From Mucinivorans hirudinis (lineage in GTDB: Bacteria > Bacteroidota > Bacteroidia > Bacteroidales > Rikenellaceae), in NCBI GenBank assembly GCA_000723505.1, contig HG934468.1, positions 3,070,798 through 3,134,797 on the forward strand: a stretch of DNA of 64,000 nt. The letters are read 5' to 3'. Below, in pieces: positions 53,212-62,854 of this stretch. Made by a program: the position numbers and the translations under genes. How positions within the stretch are numbered: the first letter of the stretch is position 1; every line of letters begins with the position of its first letter. The notes under the pieces are model-generated. The model was not told the origin of the DNA. It saw only the letters and a list, made by a program, of their open reading frames with translations, and made no database searches.

Positions 53212-55563
53212 TTAAAATGGAAGTCCGATTGCGAAATGGAGTGCCGTGTCCGCCATCCCCATTTGGCGGAACCAGCGCTCGCCGGCAGGCATTCCGGGGC
53301 TATGAAGTTTTACTCCCCAGTCTAACCTAAGCAACAGGAAGTTAAAATCCCATCGAAGCCCTGCTCCCGTGTTAAAAGCAATCTGCTGAGCAAAAGTTTT
53401 GAGACGAAATGCCTCCTCTTCACTTTGGCGCGCCTTGGAATTCATCCAGATATTGCCGGCGTCAAAAAATATCGCGCCGTTTAACCCTCCCCAAATATTG
53501 AAACGATACTCAAGGTTAGCTTCTAACCTTATGTCGCCTAGTTGATTAGGGTAGCTTGATAGTGTGTGGTAGTAGTTGCTTGAGCCAGGTCCGAGCGTTC
53601 GTACCTGCCATCCGCGCATACTATTGCTGCCACCTGCGAAAAAACGCCGTTCGAAGGGAATGACATCAGAATTGCCGTAGGCAATACCAACTCCGGCAAA
53701 GAATCGCCACGCTATCTGATTGTATTCGTTTAGGTTAATACGCTGACTATAATCGAAAGTGGCACGCACATATTGCGAGTAACGCAACCCCAAAAACGTG
53801 CGATATGAGAGCGTGTCGTTGGAATATATCTTGGTTATTGCCTTCTCGAAGAGGTTGATAAGGTTACCGCTGCTCTCAAAACCTATGCGAAAAGTACGTC
53901 CGGGGAATTGGTACTTGCTATTGGAAATATGGGTATAGGTTGTGGATAAACCGATTATCATCAACGACTCATAGCTATTACGAAGGTATGGATTATTGAT
54001 ACTGTCCAAAAATTGTTCGTTCACCCAAGGAACTTGTACCACATTTACATCCAGAGGGTTGAACTGAAAGACAGCTCCCATTCGGTTGTTCCATCCATAT
54101 CCATATGAGATGCCGTAGAGGTTACGGTGATAATCGGGACGCTCCTGAGTGCTCGCGCTCAGCTGAATTTTAGTGCTTTTGTTGCGCACCATAGCCACTT
54201 TGTCGCTGTTCACGGGCAGTAGAAAACGCGGAAGGGCTAAAGAAGTGGTTACGCCCACCTCGTATGAGTTGTTTTTGTCTTGACTACGAACAAACTCATA
54301 TGCACCCCTGAAGTTGACCATAAAATTCTCAGCCCCTTTCAGTAAATTGCGATTTTGATACCCCAAATTTAGTGAAATCCCCGAAAAGGCTGCCGTGGTC
54401 GAAATCTCGAAATTTTGTGTGAAACTCTGTTTCTCAGGCGGTGTACATTGTATCAGGCAATTCAAGAGGCGTTCGGTGGTGTGGACATCCGGGTCGTTCA
54501 CAGAGGGAATGGTGACCGTAACGTAATCTTGTTCAACAACAGGCGAAAAAAGTATGGTGTTTGGAAAACCGAGGTTGCGTAGGTTATCTCCGGTGCGCTG
54601 TACTGTGGTCTGGTTGTAGAGAGCGTTCGGTGCAATACGAACGGCGGCGGCAAGCACTTCGGGTTTAATCTGTAACTTGCCACTATACAATATCTTAATC
54701 CCCTTACATTCAATCGAGTCGTACTTGACTTCGATGTTCTCTATTAAAGTTTTAGGGTCGAAGTCTGATACTACCTTTATAGTCCCGATTCGGTAGATGG
54801 GGTGGTTTGCATATTTTGCAACGCCGCCCGTACTGAAACCATCGATGCGTTTTTTGAGATCTAGGGTTATTGCAACGGTGTTGTCGGTGTGCGAAAGACG
54901 AGCTGTATAGGTAATAAATGAGTTGCCGAAGGTGTAGAACCCCGAGTTCCTCAGGTTGTTAGTTATTCGTTCCCGTTCACGTTGCAGAGTTAAACGTTGG
55001 TATATCTGACCAACCTTTATCAGACTTTTAGCCGTATCGCTCATCAAAATTTGCCTGAGAAACGGGTCTTCAATATTATAAGCTAGCTTGGAAATCGTGT
55101 AGGGCTTGTTCTGCTCAACATTGTAATACACCATTGCACGCCTGTTTTTTAGCACAACGCTATCGCTAACCTTTCCATTTAGATAACCGCGCGAATGTAT
55201 GTATATATCAAGCTCTTGTGCAGATTCACTCATCAACACCGAGTCGAAAATGACAGGCGGCGCGCCGATTTTTTCTCGCCAAAGCCTCTGCCACCAATTA
55301 TTCTTACTTGTGTCTGAGAGATTGTAAAAACCTAATTCAAAGCCGATTCCCAGAACGCGACTATTTGGGCGTTGCTTGATATACTCGCTTAGTTGGTCTG
55401 TCGTGATAATATCTTTGCGGTCTAGCCCTTTTGATTTCTGAATCTCAATAAAATTCTTGGTTAGCAGATATTTATCCTGTGGTACATAGCGCGTAACATT
55501 GCAACTCCACATCAATATTACTGCAGGAGCAAGAATCGACAATATTTTCTTCGTAAACCTCAT
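53212..55563 (-). CDS. tamL: TamA/BamA-superfamily outer-membrane lipoprotein (TamL-like)
   Basis: The 783-residue protein carries a lipobox-like leader with Cys21 (VILMWSCNV), POTRA-like repeats in the first half and a 16-strand Omp85 barrel in the second. The Omp85 signature is SMRGWQVRTLGPG, and the protein ends in an aromatic residue (IGLPF). A lipidated TamA relative, TamL, is known from Bacteroidetes and works with TamB in envelope assembly. No tamB lies in this window. It is preceded on the same strand by the DUF4382 gene with a 1-bp gap. The lipoprotein nature is read from the leader only. Confidence 0.85.
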   Translation of the reverse strand: MRFTKKILSILAPAVILMWSCNVTRYVPQDKYLLTKNFIEIQKSKGLDRKDIITTDQLSEYIKQRPNSRVLGIGFELGFYNLSDTSKNNWWQRLWREKIGAPPVIFDSVLMSESAQELDIYIHSRGYLNGKVSDSVVLKNRRAMVYYNVEQNKPYTISKLAYNIEDPFLRQILMSDTAKSLIKVGQIYQRLTLQRERERITNNLRNSGFYTFGNSFITYTARLSHTDNTVAITLDLKKRIDGFSTGGVAKYANHPIYRIGTIKVVSDFDPKTLIENIEVKYDSIECKGIKILYSGKLQIKPEVLAAAVRIAPNALYNQTTVQRTGDNLRNLGFPNTILFSPVVEQDYVTVTIPSVNDPDVHTTERLLNCLIQCTPPEKQSFTQNFEISTTAAFSGISLNLGYQNRNLLKGAENFMVNFRGAYEFVRSQDKNNSYEVGVTTSLALPRFLLPVNSDKVAMVRNKSTKIQLSASTQERPDYHRNLYGISYGYGWNNRMGAVFQFNPLDVNVVQVPWVNEQFLDSINNPYLRNSYESLMIIGLSTTYTHISNSKYQFPGRTFRIGFESSGNLINLFEKAITKIYSNDTLSYRTFLGLRYSQYVRATFDYSQRINLNEYNQIAWRFFAGVGIAYGNSDVIPFERRFFAGGSNSMRGWQVRTLGPGSSNYYHTLSSYPNQLGDIRLEANLEYRFNIWGGLNGAIFFDAGNIWMNSKARQSEEEAFRLKTFAQQIAFNTGAGLRWDFNFLLLRLDWGVKLHSPGMPAGERWFRQMGMADTALHFAIGLPF

Positions 55564-55564
55564 A

Positions 55565-56332
55565 CTACTTCTCTTCCATTACAATACCAATCAATTTTGT
55601 CGCCGCAAACTTATTGACAGTCACATTGTCAATGCTCTTATATTTATATTGCGATTTACTGTCGGGATAAATCGTAAGATCGTACTCACCCTCCATCAAC
55701 CTAATGAAAAAGACTCCTGAAGCCTTGTCTGTATAGGTGAACTTTACCGCGGAACCCTCCTTGGCAACACACTTTACCAACATCTGCTGATCTATGCCGA
55801 TTCCCTTGCTATTTGTTATTGCGCCTGAGATTGCACCGGCAGAAGATATATCAATGAACGATATTTGAGGTTTAATCTCTTCATTATCAATGTCAATAGA
55901 GGCTGCTACATCGAAGTCAAAATAGAGATATTCGTTTTGTTCAGCAAACCTCAGAGATATGGGTAGTTCGATAACTGCGTTCGTCTCTGTCATTTTCAAT
56001 GTTACGGGGCGATTTTGATAAGTGAGTGCCCCTTCGCGGGCAAAGGTAAATCTGATTTTGGAATAATCGCCTTTAGGAACGGATTCATTAACAATGAGCA
56101 GACTCTTGCCCGCGGTATAATTAAGTATGGAAATGACACTCTTATAGTTATTTAGCTCGTGCCAACCATCACCTGAAAATATTGCAACATTTTCAATTTT
56201 AATCTTAACATCTTGATAATCAGCAGGAGAATCTTCCAGCAATATTTGCAGAACGGGAGTACCCTCCTGTGTGCTATCCGTGCAGTTAGCCAAGAAAAAA
56301 GAGAGTGCGACAAGTGTAAAAAGCCGTTTCAT
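55565..56332 (-). CDS. DUF4382 lipoprotein with carboxypeptidase-regulatory-like tail
   Basis: This 255-residue protein has a lipoprotein leader with Cys17 (FFLANCTDS). Residues about 27-160 fit DUF4382 (LLEDSPADYQDVKIKIENVAIF), and about 170-255 form a beta domain with GVFFIRLMEGEYDLTI. DUF4382 proteins are envelope-anchored with unknown function. It precedes the TamL-like gene by 1 bp, so both are probably made from one transcript. Divergently upstream is aroB, 79 bp away. Confidence 0.85.
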   Translation of the reverse strand: MKRLFTLVALSFFLANCTDSTQEGTPVLQILLEDSPADYQDVKIKIENVAIFSGDGWHELNNYKSVISILNYTAGKSLLIVNESVPKGDYSKIRFTFAREGALTYQNRPVTLKMTETNAVIELPISLRFAEQNEYLYFDFDVAASIDIDNEEIKPQISFIDISSAGAISGAITNSKGIGIDQQMLVKCVAKEGSAVKFTYTDKASGVFFIRLMEGEYDLTIYPDSKSQYKYKSIDNVTVNKFAATKLIGIVMEEK

Positions 56333-56411
56333 AATCTATTTTATCGAAATGTTGTTTTGGCAAAGTTATAAAAAAATAGTTACTTTGCACAAAATAGTAT
56401 TAAGGTTTGGT

Positions 56412-57446
56412 ATGAAAAAAACAATCTACTCCCCGCGACTCAACAACTCCACACCCTCGATGGTGGTGGTGGGTAATGCTCTACCGCTGTTGGATGAACT
56501 TTTAGCAGACAAGAGGGTTATAGTCATTACAGACAGTAATTTAATGGATAATTATGCGTCGTTAATAAGCAGATACCGGCATATTATTATCGGTCAAGGT
56601 GAGCAGTGCAAAAATCTTGCCACAGTTGAATATATACATCGCCGTCTATTGGAAATGGGGGCGGATAGAGGCAGTTACATTGTCGGTTTCGGCGGCGGAA
56701 TCGTAACGGATATTGCCGGTTTTGCTGCTTCAACTTTTATGCGCGGCATTGGTTTCGGTTTTGTAGCAAGTTCGCTTCTGGCACAGGTGGATGCGAGTGT
56801 AGGGGGGAAAAACGGTGTTAATTTGGATGGCTACAAAAATATCATCGGTACCTTCAACCAGCCGGACTTCGTTCTGTGTGATTTATCGCTGCTTAAGACA
56901 TTGCCAAAGAGGGAGATGCGTGCAGGAATGTGCGAGGCTCTCAAAAGCGCGATAATTGATGGTGGGGAGATGTTTGACATTTTTGAAAATTACGATTTTG
57001 AACAAATATGCTCTACACCTGAGCTGCTTTTTAGGGTTGTTAGTGGCAGTGTCGAGCTAAAGGCGCGAATCGTGGCTGAGGACGAACGCGAAAGTGGCGT
57101 AAGAAAACTACTCAACCTTGGGCATACCTTTGCACACGCCATTGAGAAGTGCAGCCGTAAATATGTTCACGGTGAGGCTGTTGCAATAGGGATAGCAATA
57201 ATATCGCTTTTCTCTAAAAATATAGGCGAGCTGCCGGACAATGATTACAAATCTATTATGAAATCCATCGAAAACATTGGTTTGCCTCATCGGTGCGATG
57301 ATATTACAATGGAAGCACTTGCCGAGGCTGCCAAGTCGGATAAAAAGCGCACTGATGAGACCATAGATTTGGTGCTTGTACGTGGGGTGGGGGAGTGCTT
57401 TATAAGAAAATTCGGTATTGATGAAATTTGTAAGGTTTTACAGTAA
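56412..57446 (+). CDS. aroB: 3-dehydroquinate synthase
   Basis: This 344-residue NAD- and zinc-dependent enzyme converts DAHP to 3-dehydroquinate, step two of the shikimate pathway. Motifs are GGGIVTDIAGFAAST (NAD site), SLLAQVDASVGGKNGVN, and the metal ligands in LNLGHTFAHAIE and VHGEAVAIG. I start at the ATG at 56412 (MKKTIYSPRL); the frame is open further upstream to 56271 but overlaps the divergent DUF4382 gene. The C terminus overlaps the convergent murF by 9 bp. Confidence 0.96.
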   Translation: MKKTIYSPRLNNSTPSMVVVGNALPLLDELLADKRVIVITDSNLMDNYASLISRYRHIIIGQGEQCKNLATVEYIHRRLLEMGADRGSYIVGFGGGIVTDIAGFAASTFMRGIGFGFVASSLLAQVDASVGGKNGVNLDGYKNIIGTFNQPDFVLCDLSLLKTLPKREMRAGMCEALKSAIIDGGEMFDIFENYDFEQICSTPELLFRVVSGSVELKARIVAEDERESGVRKLLNLGHTFAHAIEKCSRKYVHGEAVAIGIAIISLFSKNIGELPDNDYKSIMKSIENIGLPHRCDDITMEALAEAAKSDKKRTDETIDLVLVRGVGECFIRKFGIDEICKVLQ

Positions 57447-58652
57447 TTCGGCAATTTGCTCTAAAGCAATTCCACGTGAACCTTTTATCAAAATAATCTT
57501 GTTATCTAGCTGATTGTTTGATAAATAATCCAAAACAAGCGATGCGTTCAAAAAGCTAAGGAAGTGGCTTTGGAGGGCTGAAAAATTTTCACCGACCAAC
57601 AATACATTGTCGAATTGGTAGTTAGCTATCAATTCGACAATTTTTTCGTGCTCCTCCTTGCTATAATCGCCAAGCTCGCGCATATCTCCTAAAATCAGCA
57701 CTTTATCACTAAACTCTGCTGAGTTTGCAAAATTTGTGATTGCGGCGCGCATACTTGACGGATTTGCATTGTAAGCATCCATTATCAGGCGATTCCTGCC
57801 GGTATCGACAACCTGAGAACGGTTATTATCAGCAATATATCCCTTCAAAGCCTCCTTGACAGCCCCATCATCACACCCAAGGTAGCGCCCAACAGCTAAT
57901 GCAGCCTGTGCATTGAGTTGATTATAAGTGCCGTATATAGAAAGCTCCAACAATTCGCGCTCGGGGTCATAACCAACTGCGCGCAACCCCTCACGACTCG
58001 CAACCATATTGCGAAGCGTCTCATCCTTAGAATTATATATTGCAACTCCGCCACTTTTGAGCAGGTAATCAAACAGCTCACCCTTTCCCTTGCGCACACC
58101 TTCGGCTGAACCAAAGCCCTCTAAGTGTGCAATTCCCACATTGGTTATAAGCCCTATATCAGGCTGAGCAATAGAGCATAATAGCTCAATTTCGCGTTGA
58201 TGATTTGCACCCATCTCCACTATCCCCACCTGCGTACTTTCGTCGAAGCTGAGTAGCGTCAGTGGCACTCCGATGTGGTTGTTAAGGTTGCCACAAGTTG
58301 CCAGACATTGAAATTTTGTGCTCAGCGTGCGCAAAAGAAACTCCTTTGTTGTTGTCTTGCCGTTACTGCCTGTGAGTGCTATAATTTTTAGCACTAGGTA
58401 TTTACGGTAGTCGCAAGCTAATTGCTGCAACGCCACCAAGCAATCTTTTACATAGATATACCTCTCTCCCGTAAGGGCGGGGTTGCTGATAACAGCATAA
58501 CTCGCCCCCTTGTCGAGCGCGGCACGTGCAAATGAGTTACCATCAAAATTTTCTCCGCTTAGGGCGAAAAATATCGCCCCCTCTTCTATTTTGCGACTAT
58601 CGGTGGAGATTTTGCGCTGAGCGAGAAAAATATCTAATAGTTTGTTTTGCAT
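57438..58652 (-). CDS. murF: UDP-N-acetylmuramoyl-tripeptide--D-alanyl-D-alanine ligase
   Basis: This cytoplasmic ligase adds D-Ala-D-Ala to the peptidoglycan precursor. The ATP loop is TGSNGKTTTKE, with STDSRKIEEGAIFFAL at the N terminus, MGANHQREIE in the central domain and DAYNANPSSM in the C-terminal half. I choose the ATG at 58652 (MQNKLLDIFL), giving 404 residues and a 4-bp gap to the upstream guanylyltransferase. The frame extends to 58676 but would overlap it. It overlaps the convergent aroB end by 9 bp. Confidence 0.95.
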   Translation of the reverse strand: MQNKLLDIFLAQRKISTDSRKIEEGAIFFALSGENFDGNSFARAALDKGASYAVISNPALTGERYIYVKDCLVALQQLACDYRKYLVLKIIALTGSNGKTTTKEFLLRTLSTKFQCLATCGNLNNHIGVPLTLLSFDESTQVGIVEMGANHQREIELLCSIAQPDIGLITNVGIAHLEGFGSAEGVRKGKGELFDYLLKSGGVAIYNSKDETLRNMVASREGLRAVGYDPERELLELSIYGTYNQLNAQAALAVGRYLGCDDGAVKEALKGYIADNNRSQVVDTGRNRLIMDAYNANPSSMRAAITNFANSAEFSDKVLILGDMRELGDYSKEEHEKIVELIANYQFDNVLLVGENFSALQSHFLSFLNASLVLDYLSNNQLDNKIILIKGSRGIALEQIAELL

Positions 58653-58656
58653 ATAT

Positions 58657-59736
58657 TTACAAGTATTCTTCGCCAAAGCGATACTTCACGTCTTCCACAT
58701 AGTTACGAATCGACTGCTCATTTTCTATCTTGCAGATTAACAGGCTCGAATCAGTGTCCACAACTAAATAACCATCCAATCCCTCCACAACAGCCACCTT
58801 GCCCTGAGGTAGATTGACGATATTTCCCTTACAATTGTGAAGAATCGCATTATTGTGGGTGACGGCATTGCCTAGCTCATCTTTGTGAGAGTAAGCATAC
58901 AACGAACCCCAAGTGCCAACGTCGCTCCAACCGAAATCAGCTTGACGCACATAGACATTGTCCGCCTTCTCCATCACCCCATAATCGATGCTTATAGATG
59001 GGCATCCGGGATATAGTTCATTGATAAATTCGCTTTCTTTGTCGGTTGCAAAATATTGTGCGCCTTCGTCAAAACGATTTTTTATCTCGGGCAGATATCT
59101 CTCAAACGCATCAACAATACCTTTAACTGACCAAAGGAAAATCCCTGAATTCCAGACAAATTCCCCGCTATTAACAAGCATTTTCGCAAGTTCTATATTT
59201 GGCTTTTCGGTAAAGGTTTTAACCTTGTCTGTATCGCCGACCTTCCCCGTTGTATCTATCTGGATATATCCATATCCGGTCTCGGGGCGTGAGGGCTTGA
59301 TGCCAATCGTAAGCAGAGAGCTATCGCCGGCAACAAAACTCAACCCATCGGATATGATACGCTGAAATTCAGCCTCATTAGTAATTAAATGGTCGGAAGG
59401 TGTAACCACAATATTGGCATCTGGGCACTTAGCCTTGATATGATAGGTTGCGTAGGCTATACAGGGTGCGGTATTGCGACGTAGTGGCTCGCAAAGTATT
59501 TGACTTTCATTTAGTTCCGGCAGGTGCTCAAGAGTAAGTCCCTTGTAGCTCTCGCTAGTTACCACCAAGAAATTCTCGGGTGGAATTATGGGTAAAAACC
59601 TCTCAAAAGTACTGCGAATAAAGCTTTTACCGACACCTAGGATGTCCAAAAACTGCTTGGGCATTCCAGCGCGCGAAAGCGGCCAAAAGCGACTCCCGAC
59701 ACCCCCTGCCATAATTACACAATAATTATTTTTCAT
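58657..59736 (-). CDS. manC: Mannose-1-phosphate guanylyltransferase
   Basis: The 359-residue enzyme makes GDP-mannose from mannose 1-phosphate and GTP for capsule, O-antigen and protein O-glycan synthesis. The nucleotide-binding signature AGGVGSRFWPLSR with MPKQF starts the protein. Other motifs are TPSDHLI, GYGYIQ, FTEKPN, WNSGIF and DFGWSDVGTW. The C-terminal isomerase domain of bifunctional ManC/ManA proteins is absent, so this is the single-function type. It lies 6 bp downstream of the ACT-domain gene and just before murF, likely one transcript. Confidence 0.94.
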   Translation of the reverse strand: MKNNYCVIMAGGVGSRFWPLSRAGMPKQFLDILGVGKSFIRSTFERFLPIIPPENFLVVTSESYKGLTLEHLPELNESQILCEPLRRNTAPCIAYATYHIKAKCPDANIVVTPSDHLITNEAEFQRIISDGLSFVAGDSSLLTIGIKPSRPETGYGYIQIDTTGKVGDTDKVKTFTEKPNIELAKMLVNSGEFVWNSGIFLWSVKGIVDAFERYLPEIKNRFDEGAQYFATDKESEFINELYPGCPSISIDYGVMEKADNVYVRQADFGWSDVGTWGSLYAYSHKDELGNAVTHNNAILHNCKGNIVNLPQGKVAVVEGLDGYLVVDTDSSLLICKIENEQSIRNYVEDVKYRFGEEYL

Positions 59737-59742
59737 AACCCA

Positions 59743-60168
59743 TCAAATATTGTAGAGATTATTTGAGCTAATTAGCTCACAATTACATCGTTCTAATATC
59801 GCCACGCACTGAGTGACGTTGGTGGGGCGAATCACTACGCTTGCCGTATCGCCCTGAGAAAAAGCGTACATATATTCAATAAAAACCATCTCTTGTGCAA
59901 GGCAATCAAGAACTTGTGCCAGAGAACCCGGTGAATTAGTGCAATTGAATCCCACAACATCTGTCTGGCGGACTGCAAAGTTTGCCGAACGCAGAACCTC
60001 TGTCGCAAGTTCTACATCACTCACCACCATCCTTAAAATACCGAAATCCGCAGCCTCCGCCAAGCAAAAAGCATTCATATTGACACCATTAGCTCCAAGC
60101 AGACGTGCAATCTCATTGACTCGTCCGGTGCGATTTTCGATAAACACTGAAAGTTGTTTTATGGTCAT
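59743..60168 (-). CDS. Tandem ACT-domain protein
   Basis: The 141-residue protein consists of two ACT domains (IKQLSVFIENRTGRVNEIARLL and about residues 70-141 with FNCTNSPGSLAQVLDCLA). Such small double-ACT proteins bind amino acids and may act as sensors or regulate an amino-acid enzyme in trans. The start is the ATG at 60168; a longer frame to 60189 overlaps the predicted promoter. A TAACTTTG -7 box lies 19 bp upstream. It leads a probable transcript with manC and murF. Confidence 0.85.
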   Translation of the reverse strand: MTIKQLSVFIENRTGRVNEIARLLGANGVNMNAFCLAEAADFGILRMVVSDVELATEVLRSANFAVRQTDVVGFNCTNSPGSLAQVLDCLAQEMVFIEYMYAFSQGDTASVVIRPTNVTQCVAILERCNCELISSNNLYNI

Positions 60169-60186
60169 AACAATTATATTTGCAAT

Positions 60187-60194
60187 CAAAGTTA
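60187..60194 (-). promoter_or_regulatory. -7 box of the ACT-manC-murF transcript
   Basis: TAACTTTG on the minus strand (60194 to 60187) predicts a start near 60180 and a leader of about 12 nt. Confidence 0.55.
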
Positions 60195-60203
60195 AGAATA
60201 AAA

Positions 60204-60234
60204 TTTGAATTTTGCCAAAAAATATGTAATTTTG
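60204..60234 (+). promoter_or_regulatory. Promoter of the hypothetical/POTRA operon
   Basis: TTTG (60204-60207) and TAATTTTG (60227-60234) are 19 nt apart, one of the best promoter matches in the window. Confidence 0.65.
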
Positions 60235-60303
60235 GGGGGAGAGTTTTGGAGAGTGGAGTACAAAAAAGCACTCCCTGCCGCTCGTAACTAATCATAAAAA
60301 ATT

Positions 60304-60990
60304 ATGGAACTTCCCGAGAGTAAACGAGGTGAGATTATTGCTCAGCTTCGTGACAAGGCTACGCTCAAACAGAAAGTATATGATAATACTTTCGCGGTGA
60401 TGAGCGAAATTAAAGAGATTTTGCAGGAATATGCCGTAGAGGCAAATGAAACCTTGGAGGGGGCAGACCGCCGAATTCGTCTCGAATATCGCGACCGCGG
60501 AAAACTCGAGGCACAACTTCAACTTGCCGGCGACATCCTCGTATTTAGTATGCATACAAATACTTTCCAATTTGAGAGAGATAATATTGTGTGGAAAAAC
60601 TCGTATGTTCAACGAGATAGAAATAATTCTTACTGCGGAATTATCAATATTTATAACTTCTTGAGCGACTCTTTTCGATTTAATCGCCAAAGTGATGAGG
60701 GCTACTTGATTGGCAGAATTTTTGTTAACCACGAAAGTCAGTATTTTGTGGAGGGTAAGCGTCAAGTCAGTTTCAGACATAATAGCTTCGGGAGCGGTGT
60801 GATAACTTATGAGGCTCTTACCCACATTGTTGAAAGCGCTTTGGGATATACACTTGAATTTGACCTGCTCGTTCCTCCCTTTGATTCTCAGAAAGTTGTA
60901 AGTGTAGAGCAGATGAATACGAAGATTGAAAACTCGCGTCTGCAAACCGGCAAACGACTTGGGTATAACTATAATTCTGATGATATATAA
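60304..60990 (+). CDS. Hypothetical protein, no family recognised
   Basis: The 228-residue protein has a charged helical N-terminal third (about 1-80, with a likely coiled coil around LKQKVYDNTFAVMSEIKEIL), then a mixed alpha/beta region with LVFSMHTNTFQFERD and GYLIGRIFVNHES. It has no signal peptide, membrane segment or known motif that I can see. Its stop codon touches the start codon of the next gene (TAA directly followed by TTG), so the two are coupled. A cytoplasmic partner for an outer-membrane gene is unusual. The good promoter and codon pattern suggest a real, expressed gene. Confidence 0.7.
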   Translation: MELPESKRGEIIAQLRDKATLKQKVYDNTFAVMSEIKEILQEYAVEANETLEGADRRIRLEYRDRGKLEAQLQLAGDILVFSMHTNTFQFERDNIVWKNSYVQRDRNNSYCGIINIYNFLSDSFRFNRQSDEGYLIGRIFVNHESQYFVEGKRQVSFRHNSFGSGVITYEALTHIVESALGYTLEFDLLVPPFDSQKVVSVEQMNTKIENSRLQTGKRLGYNYNSDDI

Positions 60991-62844
60991 TTGAAAATTG
61001 AACAATTACTCTCGAAATATGTATTTGTCGCACTCTTTTTGGCGATGAATGTTTGTTGTGTTGCCTTGGCGCAGAACAATAATAATAAAATGTTGAGAGA
61101 TTCGCTGCTTCAGGAAAACACACCCTCGGACGAACGTTTTACCGCATTTTATGATTCGCTAAAATATAGAGAGCATAAGTCGTGGGTTATTCGTATGCTA
61201 ACCAACTGGCTTATAAGAGATAATGACGGCAAATTGCCCCTTTCGCCCGAAATGGAGCTCGAAAGGGCACAAAGGTACTACGATGAGTTTGCGGGAAAGA
61301 TAATCACAAAAATCGATATCATTCAGGCTAACGTCTTTGAAAACAAGGATTTCACGGAGGAGACTGGCGTTGCCAAATTTATCAACTCACTCCATATTCT
61401 GACCAAGAGGAGAAATATTGAGAAAAACCTTCTTTTTCATATAGATAACCCGCTAGACCCCTACACGATGGTGGTCAATGAACGACTTTTGCGCCGTCTG
61501 CCCTATCTTGCAGAGTCTTTTATTCTGATTGCACCAAATTCTGATGTGCCGGGAACGGTTGCCGTAACCGTTTTTGCACGAGACAGTTGGACCATAGGAG
61601 TAGAGGCTGATTTGAGCAATCACCCGTGGGGGAAAGTGTTTGACGCCAACTTTCTCGGGTCGGGTAATGAGCTGTCAATTAGATATTACCCGAAACTAAA
61701 TGAGCAGATGAATACTCTTCAGATAGCCTACTCGCTTAATAATTTTCTGGGTACTTTTGCCAATGTAGATGCCTCTTTGGGTGTGGGGGCTATTTATAAT
61801 AACATTTTCGTTTCCGCTGAGCGACCATTTATTCTCCCGAGTGACCACTTTTTTGGGCTGTATGCAGGTAATACTCAAAATCGCCAATCATTTTCAATAA
61901 TTGATACATCTTTGGTCATAAACGCTTCGGACTACTCACTTTGGTATGGCTATTCCTTCAACTTGGGCAAAAGGAAGGGGGCAAACCTATATTTAGCCTC
62001 TTCGTTCGACTACAGAAAATTCAATAAACGTCCCGAAACCAATGCTGCAACGAACCCATATTTTCATAATAAGCAAAGTTGGTTATTTTCGATTGGCATT
62101 TCTCAACAGAATTATTTTCAGGGTAATATGATTTTGGGAATTGGGCGGATAGAGGATGTCCCTTATGGTTTTAACGTTGATTTTACAGGTGGTCTGCGAT
62201 GGGATGAGTATATTGGGCGGCGATACTATGTCGGCGCGAGCGCGAAGTGGGGCAATAATACTGCCATCGGATATTTCGGTGTGGGCGCTTCTGCGACAAC
62301 ATTTATTGACGATAGTGGCACAAAAAGTCAGGGGGAATTTGGTAGCTATCTCACATACTTCTCGCCACTATTCAAGTGTTTTGGATTCTATGCGCGTAAC
62401 TATCTTGAAATTAACTACACTAATGGCTGGAACAGACTTGATGGTGAAAAGGAGAGAATCGTATTTTCCGAGTTCGCAAATGTGCGCGGAATGCGTATTC
62501 CTCCCGATATGATGGGATTGCGACGAATGACCATAAACTTCGAAACCGCACTTTTTTCTCCGCTGTCGTTCTATTTCTTCAACTTCACTTCATACATTTG
62601 GGCAGATGTCGGGTGGCTCGGATGCGAACAAAATGTGTTTGAAAATCCGTTCTATTCCGCGGTTGGGGTGGGGTTGAATATTAGGAATGAACGCCTCATT
62701 TTCAATAGTTTGATAGTTAGACTGGGGGTGAACATCAGCAAACCGTCTCAGGTGGGCTTCAATCCACTCTCCATCGCCCTGCGGCAGCGTATCAATATGC
62801 CTGACTTCACACCAACCAGACCCAAGGCAACGGTTTTTAATTAA
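60991..62844 (+). CDS. Outer-membrane protein with POTRA-like domain and beta-barrel (Omp85-like)
   Basis: The 617-residue protein starts at TTG 60991 directly after the previous stop. This gives MKIEQLLSKYVFVALFLAMN as signal peptide. Residues about 98-205 read like POTRA modules (ITKIDIIQANVF, then NLLFHIDNPLDPYTMVVNE and RLLRRLPYLAES, then VAVTVFARDSWTI). The rest alternates as barrel strands up to the end (FTPTRPKATVFN). The typical Omp85 RGF signature is not clear, though NVRGMRIPPDM near residue 505 could stand for it. It probably inserts or moves something across the outer membrane. An in-frame start other than TTG was not found near the signal peptide. Confidence 0.75.
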   Translation: MKIEQLLSKYVFVALFLAMNVCCVALAQNNNNKMLRDSLLQENTPSDERFTAFYDSLKYREHKSWVIRMLTNWLIRDNDGKLPLSPEMELERAQRYYDEFAGKIITKIDIIQANVFENKDFTEETGVAKFINSLHILTKRRNIEKNLLFHIDNPLDPYTMVVNERLLRRLPYLAESFILIAPNSDVPGTVAVTVFARDSWTIGVEADLSNHPWGKVFDANFLGSGNELSIRYYPKLNEQMNTLQIAYSLNNFLGTFANVDASLGVGAIYNNIFVSAERPFILPSDHFFGLYAGNTQNRQSFSIIDTSLVINASDYSLWYGYSFNLGKRKGANLYLASSFDYRKFNKRPETNAATNPYFHNKQSWLFSIGISQQNYFQGNMILGIGRIEDVPYGFNVDFTGGLRWDEYIGRRYYVGASAKWGNNTAIGYFGVGASATTFIDDSGTKSQGEFGSYLTYFSPLFKCFGFYARNYLEINYTNGWNRLDGEKERIVFSEFANVRGMRIPPDMMGLRRMTINFETALFSPLSFYFFNFTSYIWADVGWLGCEQNVFENPFYSAVGVGLNIRNERLIFNSLIVRLGVNISKPSQVGFNPLSIALRQRINMPDFTPTRPKATVFN

Positions 62845-62854
62845 AAGCACAATT

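Noticed and set aside
60292-61005. 237-codon minus-strand frame
   Set aside because: Overlaps the well-supported plus-strand gene with its good promoter; composition is not protein-like.
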